Assembly (NCBI GenBank): GCA_002403305.1
Contig: DHHM01000008.1
Location: 155,042-172,609, forward strand
Origin: Bacteroidales bacterium UBA4772
GTDB lineage: Bacteria; Bacteroidota; Bacteroidia; Bacteroidales; VadinHA17
DNA: 17,568 bases
Direction of reading: 5' to 3'
Positions 13,335-17,568 of this stretch are shown here, in pieces (position 1 is the first letter of the stretch; the number at the start of each line of letters is the position of its first letter). A program made the position numbers and the translations under genes. The notes under the pieces are model-generated. The model made no database searches, was not told where the DNA came from, and worked only from the letters and a program-made list of their open reading frames with translations.

Positions 13335-14618
13335 ATGGGAGCGACAATTACAATTTACCTTGACACAAGGGTTAAAAAGTCGGACAATCTTTATCCTCTT
13401 AAACTCCGGGTTAGCCACGAACACAAGCGAATTTATCTCGGTATCCCAAAGGATAAAGTCAATGGACAGTTGGACAAGTCGTTCCTCTCAAAATTCAGAT
13501 ATGACGGCCCGGGCAACTTCTCTATTGATGAAGACCTATTCAAGGAAACAATGAAGGCCCAGAGAGGAATCCTTAAGGACCTGCAGACTGTCTTTAAGAC
13601 TATCGAGCTTGACGCTCAAAAAAAGGCGGATGGAATGGCGGAGTTTTCTCTTGAGGGATTCAGGAAAGTAATGACCGTTGCTAAGAGCAAGACAAACAAA
13701 GTCTTCATACTTTTTGATGAAGTAATATCTGAACTGGAGTCAGAAGAAAGAATAGGAACAGCCAAAAGTTATTCAAACGCCAGAACATCATTAAAGGACT
13801 TTGTCGGTGTGCGGGATGTTCCATTCGAGTATTTTACTCCAGACAGGTTGAAAAAGTATTACAAAGAAATGAAGGATGCCGGCAGAAGCGATTCAACCAT
13901 TGGAATTTATTTGAGACCATTAAGAGCAGTTTTCAACATTGCTATCAACAGGGGAATTACAACTTACTATCCTTTTAATCGAAGTGCAGAGCGTGGCCAT
14001 TTTATGATACCAAAGGGTAATGGCAGAAAAATAGCACTTGACAGGTCAGAACTGAAGAAAATATTTGAGCATCAAATTCCAGACGACCATCCATACAGAT
14101 TTTACTTTGACGCTTTTAAGTTGATGTTCCATCTGGGCGGTATCAATCCCACTGATTTATGTTTGCTTAAGGCAGCGAATATCAAAGACGGATTTATTTT
14201 CTATTCCCGACAAAAGACAATCCGGACCAGCCATGAAAAGAAAGTAATCCAAATACCATACACCGAGGCAGTGGCTGAACTCATTAACAGATGGAGAGTA
14301 GAGGGGAAAAACTCATTCTTGTTGCCGGTACTTGACAATACGATGAGCGCAACAACTCGGAAAATGAAAATCGACCAGTTCGGGAAAATGGTGAATGTGG
14401 CGATGAATGCTATTGCCGCAGATTTGGGGATAACGAAACATATTACCACTTACGTGGCAAGACATTCAATTGCAACCCAGCTCCTGCAGGCTGGAGCAAG
14501 CGTTAAGTTCATTGGCGATCAGTTAGGACATAACAGTGCGGCCACCACAGAAAGATATCTGGAGGGCTTTACCGACGATCAGATTAAAGAGGCATACGAA
14601 AAAGTAACAAGTTTCTAA
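13335..14618 (+). CDS. int: Tyrosine recombinase / integrase (Bacteroidota element type)
   Basis: This 427-aa site-specific recombinase has an N-terminal arm-DNA-binding domain (about 1-100, TITIYLDTRVKKSDNLYPLKLRV), a SAM-like core-binding domain (about 120-215) and a C-terminal catalytic domain (about 230-427). Catalytic residues seen are K294 (SRQKTIRTSH), R376-H377 (TTYVARHSIATQLL), H399 (IGDQLGHNS) and nucleophile Y408 (TTERYLEGF). The usual first Arg is absent: the motif reads HLGGINPTDLCLL, as in Bacteroidota conjugative-transposon integrases such as IntDOT that lack Arg I. It should integrate and excise the surrounding element at tRNA-Lys. The next gene starts 3 nt after its stop, so the two are co-translated. 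An exact -7 box lies upstream. Confidence 0.92.
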   Translation: MGATITIYLDTRVKKSDNLYPLKLRVSHEHKRIYLGIPKDKVNGQLDKSFLSKFRYDGPGNFSIDEDLFKETMKAQRGILKDLQTVFKTIELDAQKKADGMAEFSLEGFRKVMTVAKSKTNKVFILFDEVISELESEERIGTAKSYSNARTSLKDFVGVRDVPFEYFTPDRLKKYYKEMKDAGRSDSTIGIYLRPLRAVFNIAINRGITTYYPFNRSAERGHFMIPKGNGRKIALDRSELKKIFEHQIPDDHPYRFYFDAFKLMFHLGGINPTDLCLLKAANIKDGFIFYSRQKTIRTSHEKKVIQIPYTEAVAELINRWRVEGKNSFLLPVLDNTMSATTRKMKIDQFGKMVNVAMNAIAADLGITKHITTYVARHSIATQLLQAGASVKFIGDQLGHNSAATTERYLEGFTDDQIKEAYEKVTSF

Positions 14619-14621
14619 GCA

Positions 14622-15446
14622 ATGACAAAAGTGAAGGTTGATCTGGAACTACTGCGCAAATATTTCGGCGAACATTATGACTTTGAAACCAATCCCAGCC
14701 AATACCTCCGCTATTGGGAGTATGATCTGGAAGGGAGACAGCACAAAGAGTATGAAGCGGTTTATAATGACATCCGGACCTTGTGCACTGAATACAACCT
14801 TCAGGACCATATTGACATATTCTTCAATTTATCCTTTATAAGTAGTTTGGTTAAGATTACGCAAGACACTGCTTCTTTTAGCAAATCAGGAGTTGGTGAT
14901 TATAAAGATCAAATTGCATATAAGAAGGAACTGTTCTCGGCATTTCTGGCTGTCTTGAATCAGAATTCAAAATCATTGTCCTTGAAGATGATCCCAATTG
15001 ATTCTGTAACCATTATAATCAAAGACAGTCGCTTAATCGACAGATTCAATTCCATTATACTTGATTCTGTTGCGGAACTGTTCTTTCACAAGAAATGGGA
15101 AGAACTCTCAAATGGGATCAACTTTGAGATAGACCCTATTGCAGGAAACAAGGTAATCAAGGAGAACGAAAGAACTCAAGTAATAGATGATGTCACAAAT
15201 TGGTTGGCGCAGTTTGGAAGTTCTGGGCGTGGAGCGCCAGAAAAAACTCACTTCATAACAAAGTTCCTACAAAGTATGGATGACTTCATTAGGGTTGAAA
15301 CAAATATCTTTCCATCATCCTGGCCACGTTTCACATTTATTGGCAAGTTAGGAGTAATCTATTCTATCATCCCTAGACCAGGCAAAGCGCAAGCAAAACG
15401 AGGTGATTATTACTTTGCCAAAACCGTTGCTAATCACCTGTCTTAG
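14622..15446 (+). CDS. Unrecognised 274-aa protein coupled to the integrase
   Basis: I do not recognise this protein. It has no signal peptide or membrane segment. It looks mostly helical in the first two thirds (HIDIFFNLSFISSLVKITQD, KELFSAFLAVLNQN). A charged linker with SSGRGAPEKT (about 205-214) is followed by a basic, Pro/Arg-rich C-terminus (IIPRPGKAQAKRGDYYFAKTV). Its ATG follows the integrase stop after 3 nt, which implies one mRNA and probable translational coupling. A role in integration, excision control or element maintenance is the natural guess but is not shown by any motif. A short inverted repeat (GAATT/AATTC) just after the stop is too weak to call a terminator. Confidence 0.75.
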   Translation: MTKVKVDLELLRKYFGEHYDFETNPSQYLRYWEYDLEGRQHKEYEAVYNDIRTLCTEYNLQDHIDIFFNLSFISSLVKITQDTASFSKSGVGDYKDQIAYKKELFSAFLAVLNQNSKSLSLKMIPIDSVTIIIKDSRLIDRFNSIILDSVAELFFHKKWEELSNGINFEIDPIAGNKVIKENERTQVIDDVTNWLAQFGSSGRGAPEKTHFITKFLQSMDDFIRVETNIFPSSWPRFTFIGKLGVIYSIIPRPGKAQAKRGDYYFAKTVANHLS

Positions 15447-15545
15447 AATTCGCAAAAATTCCTGATTTATTAGACATCTATTTGTTTGTCAATAATATAG
15501 AATAGCTATTGCTTTGCCCTCAATACTAATCAAAAAGGCAAAGAA

Positions 15546-15743
15546 ATGGTCAAAACTTACACTATTGAAGGAGCTTCCGAACTGTTAAACACCCCTGTTG
15601 GGACCCTGCGTAAATACCGCTCACAAATTGGCGGTTCCAAACTCGGCCGGAGATGGATATTCTCTGAGCAAGAATTAATTGACTGGATGTTATCAAAAAG
15701 ACGTAAGCCAGTCAGGGAACTTCTCTCGCTGGAAGAAAGATAA
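15546..15743 (+). CDS. Small helix-turn-helix protein, excisionase/MerR-like
   Basis: The 65-aa protein is almost only a winged-HTH of the HTH_17 excisionase type: YTIEGASELLNTPVGTLRKY (first two helices), then the wing GSKLGRRWIFSEQELIDWML. In integrated elements such proteins act as recombination directionality factors or as small regulators. Its place after the integrase pair and 2 nt before the nuclease gene fits either: a directionality factor for this integrase, or the regulator of the operon it heads. The basic tail SKRRKPVRELLSLEER may add DNA contact. The upstream 99 bp contains no exact -7 box. Confidence 0.8.
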   Translation: MVKTYTIEGASELLNTPVGTLRKYRSQIGGSKLGRRWIFSEQELIDWMLSKRRKPVRELLSLEER

Positions 15744-15745
15744 AC

Positions 15746-16270
15746 ATGGAAGCTCAAATGAATAGGGCTACCACTCCCGTCAAGTCAAAGCCGACCCCGG
15801 CGTCACACAGAGCCTTGGGAGAGCTGAAGGACCTGTATTTATTGGAACACCGAGTAAAGTACCCAAGCATGCCCGAATACGCACGTTTCGCACCTCAATA
15901 CACTGATCGAACGGCCAACGGATTGACAAAGTGCGTCATCGACTTTATAAGGCTCACTGGAGGACAGGCAGAGAGGATCAACTGCACTGGAAGGTATATC
16001 GACAAGTCACAAACCTATACCGATGTTGTAGGCCACACTCGAACAATTGGAACCGGCCAGTGGCTACCCTCAACGGGACAAAAGGGAACAGCAGACATAA
16101 GTGCAGTCATTTTGGGCCGTGCGGTTAAGATAGAAATCAAAGTCGGGAAAGACCGACAGTCTGAGGCTCAACTTGAATATCAGGCAGCGATAGAGAAAGC
16201 CGGGGGGATCTATTTGATCGTGAGGAGCTTTGAGGAGTTTTCCCTCTGGTATCAAGCATTATTACGGTAA
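15746..16270 (+). CDS. PD-(D/E)XK nuclease, VRR-NUC-like
   Basis: The 174-aa protein ends in a PD-(D/E)XK core: D117 in KGTADISAV, E130 and K132 in VKIEIKVGKDRQSEAQLEYQ, followed by the helix with Q142 and the strand GGIYLIVRSFEEF. This order is typical of VRR-NUC and related phage/plasmid nucleases. The preceding block IDFIRLTGGQAERINCTGRY also fits. The N-terminal 60 residues are basic and of unclear fold. The start is 2 nt after the HTH stop; M5 is an alternative. Likely roles are cutting branched or free-ended DNA during element replication or recombination. No methylase partner is present, so a restriction enzyme is unlikely. Confidence 0.75.
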   Translation: MEAQMNRATTPVKSKPTPASHRALGELKDLYLLEHRVKYPSMPEYARFAPQYTDRTANGLTKCVIDFIRLTGGQAERINCTGRYIDKSQTYTDVVGHTRTIGTGQWLPSTGQKGTADISAVILGRAVKIEIKVGKDRQSEAQLEYQAAIEKAGGIYLIVRSFEEFSLWYQALLR

Positions 16271-16290
16271 GTATCCAAAACAGCGACACA

Positions 16291-17190
16291 ATGAAAATAA
16301 AATACCTGCAATTTCCACTTTGTCTCATACAAGAAGTTTTAAAAGACCGGAAAAATGGATTAAACAAATGCGTCGACTTTGGCATTTTTCGATTTGCCAA
16401 ATCACAAAAAGTAAATTTGGAAAAAGTAGCCCGCCAACTTTCCTACGAATATCACCGTAGGGCTAAGAAATTGCCCGATGGACTTTACAATGTAATTAAT
16501 GAGGCGAAAGAGGAAGGGCGATTTACTCACGAAGATGACTCGGGGATATTCATTTTTGATAACGTTTTTGACCCTGAATTAAATGTCACAGAATTAGAGA
16601 TAATGTTCGAGGAAAATAACGATTTCAAAGAGCAGGCAATCCTGCATTATCAAATACATCAAGCGACTGAAGACACGAACATTACACTTGGCTCGAATGC
16701 TATGGAACGTTACGAACAAGCAGCCCGCATTCAAGCTAACTATGAGGCAAAGTTCGGCCCAGATGCAATGCCTTCCGTTAAGCCTTCACTTCTATGCCAA
16801 TTCAGAGACGACCCAAAGCAGGACATTGACATATTATTGGCTTACATCGGCATTAGTTCGTTAATTGGCCAGCGTAATTTCATATCCACCTCAAAGCCAG
16901 TTATCATTTCCCGGATGATCGGTGCGAAAAGCAAAGCATCAAATCAAGCTTTTTCAAAGACTAAGGAATCACAAGCAATTGTAACAAAATACTCAAAGCG
17001 GTGGAATATGGACAAGCTTCTGTTAAGTCTGGCAGAGCAAAAGTTTATAATGTACATTACCCGCCCCCATGTTTCAGTAGTCTATGTGTCGAAATACATG
17101 GAGCCAGAGGAGCTGGCTGAGTTAATCAGGCAGTCAAGGGAGAAGCACAGTCTCAAAAATAAAATCAAGGCAGCGTCAGAAAAAATATGA
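16291..17190 (+). CDS. Unrecognised 299-aa protein, possible C-terminal DNA-binding region
   Basis: I do not recognise a named family. The N-terminus (1-70) is helical and basic (FAKSQKVNLEKVARQLSYEY). The middle (about 75-170) is acidic and includes MFEENNDFKEQAILHYQI and MERYEQAARIQANYEAKFG. The C-terminal part, DILLAYIGISSLIGQRNFIS then ISRMIGAKSK and a later KYSKRWNMDKLLLSLAEQKF, looks like a winged-helix arrangement, and the tail is a charged helix. There is no signal peptide. It lies 20 nt after the nuclease gene and is the last member of a three-gene run. A replication- or recombination-associated role is possible. This is inference from pattern and neighbours only. Confidence 0.75.
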   Translation: MKIKYLQFPLCLIQEVLKDRKNGLNKCVDFGIFRFAKSQKVNLEKVARQLSYEYHRRAKKLPDGLYNVINEAKEEGRFTHEDDSGIFIFDNVFDPELNVTELEIMFEENNDFKEQAILHYQIHQATEDTNITLGSNAMERYEQAARIQANYEAKFGPDAMPSVKPSLLCQFRDDPKQDIDILLAYIGISSLIGQRNFISTSKPVIISRMIGAKSKASNQAFSKTKESQAIVTKYSKRWNMDKLLLSLAEQKFIMYITRPHVSVVYVSKYMEPEELAELIRQSREKHSLKNKIKAASEKI

Positions 17191-17372
17191 TTTACGACAT
17201 CTATATAATTCTACTTTGACAGATTAAAAAACAGCTTGTAAGTTACATGAAATTCAAATAGTTTCGCTATATTCAAGTCATCGAAAAACAAGCCTTTCGG
17301 CACCAAAAATGTTTAATACAAGTTAAAAAAAGTAAAGATTATGGAAAAACACTGATCTCGTCGTTGAGACGG

Positions 17373-17568
17373 ATGAGATGTCATATTGCTGAATATGAGA
17401 GTGTTTTCCGTAACAGGACAAAGCGATTTTTTGATAAGGCGAGCAAGTACACAGAGGGGATCTTAAGGAGTGAGATGCGTAATATTGAAAGGATAAGTGA
17501 AGATACGGGCGTAGACTATTATCAGATGCAGCATTTTATTACGGAATCGCACTGGGACGCACGTGAAC
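17373..17568 (+). CDS. IS701-like transposase, N-terminal part, runs off the window
   Basis: The reading frame from the ATG at 17373 gives MRCHIAEYESVFRNRTKRFF, then YTEGILRSEMRNIERISED and YYQMQHFITESHWDAR, the conserved N-terminal region of IS701-family (DDE_5) transposases. The gene continues beyond 17568, so the DDE residues are not visible. The same frame is open upstream to 17262 but without an ATG, whereas an ATG at 17341 (ATGGAAAAACAC) lies in another frame and stops at once. One extra A in the A5 run would join it to this frame as M-E-K-T-L-I-S-S-L-R-R-M. So the true start is either 17373, a non-ATG codon, or is lost by frameshift. The left terminal repeat of the IS cannot be placed without the right end. 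Confidence 0.65.
   Translation, partial: MRCHIAEYESVFRNRTKRFFDKASKYTEGILRSEMRNIERISEDTGVDYYQMQHFITESHWDARE

Larger units (their letters stand above)
13130..17568. mobile_element. Left part of an integrated element in tRNA-Lys
   Basis: The element begins at the tRNA 3' fragment and continues past the right edge. It carries a tyrosine recombinase next to the att site, an excisionase-like HTH, a phage/plasmid-type nuclease, two unrecognised proteins and a transposase. All its genes run on the plus strand, and base composition is visibly more AT-rich than 4152-12928. No relaxase, mobilisation or capsid gene is visible, so it could be an ICE, a mobilisable island or a prophage/satellite. Confidence 0.75.

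Noticed and set aside
15546..17190. Restriction-modification or toxin-antitoxin system
   Set aside because: No methyltransferase or specificity subunit is present, the small HTH resembles an excisionase, and no toxin fold is recognisable, so neither label is supported.

Overview
The window looks like chromosomal DNA of a free-living, probably uncultured, member of the Bacteroidota (Bacteroidales/Marinilabiliales-like). The grounds are promoter matches of the Bacteroidota type (-7 TAnnTTTG, once with a -33 TTTG at 19 bp), a general lack of Shine-Dalgarno sites, many exported proteins (an outer-membrane lipoprotein and two barrel-like proteins ending in Phe), and an integrase of the Bacteroidota mobile-element type. 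The assignment is an inference; no rRNA or other phylogenetic marker is present.

Positions 1-12928 are ordinary, GC-richer host chromosome. In order they hold: a 112-bp tandem repeat with hairpins; a short DUF1338 / 2-oxoadipate dioxygenase-like enzyme; a TolB-type propeller lipoprotein coupled to a barrel-like exported protein; a membrane-tethered XRE regulator (HTH plus DUF4870-like domain); an ATP-type phosphofructokinase; an exported barrel-like protein; a YpfJ-type zinc metallopeptidase divergent from an exported Mn-type superoxide dismutase; a D-lactate dehydrogenase-like 2-hydroxyacid dehydrogenase; a secreted GH5 glycoside hydrolase; a Tat-exported aldo/keto reductase; and an exported creatininase-family amidohydrolase. 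Most are single genes or pairs in convergent or divergent arrangement, and they do not form one pathway.

From about 13130 to the right edge the DNA is more AT-rich and is the left end of an integrated element. The boundary is a 3' half of a tRNA-Lys(CUU) gene on the minus strand (13130-13178), separated from its 5' half. Next come a candidate integrase arm-site region, an exact -7 box with an inverted repeat, and a tyrosine recombinase. The recombinase is followed 3 nt later by an unrecognised 274-aa protein, then by a tight three-gene cassette: a 65-aa excisionase-like HTH, a PD-(D/E)XK (VRR-NUC-like) nuclease, and an unrecognised 299-aa protein. The window ends inside an IS701-like transposase whose start seems frameshifted. 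A second, degenerate tRNA-like copy (12999-13080) beside a minus-strand terminator suggests this locus has been used for integration more than once. That copy is interrupted at its T-loop by exactly two abutting hairpins (51 bp).

The most worthwhile items for follow-up are the layered tRNA-Lys attachment site with its twin-hairpin insertion, the integrase-linked unknown protein, and the HTH/nuclease/unknown cassette. No CRISPR array, complete rRNA or complete tRNA was seen.
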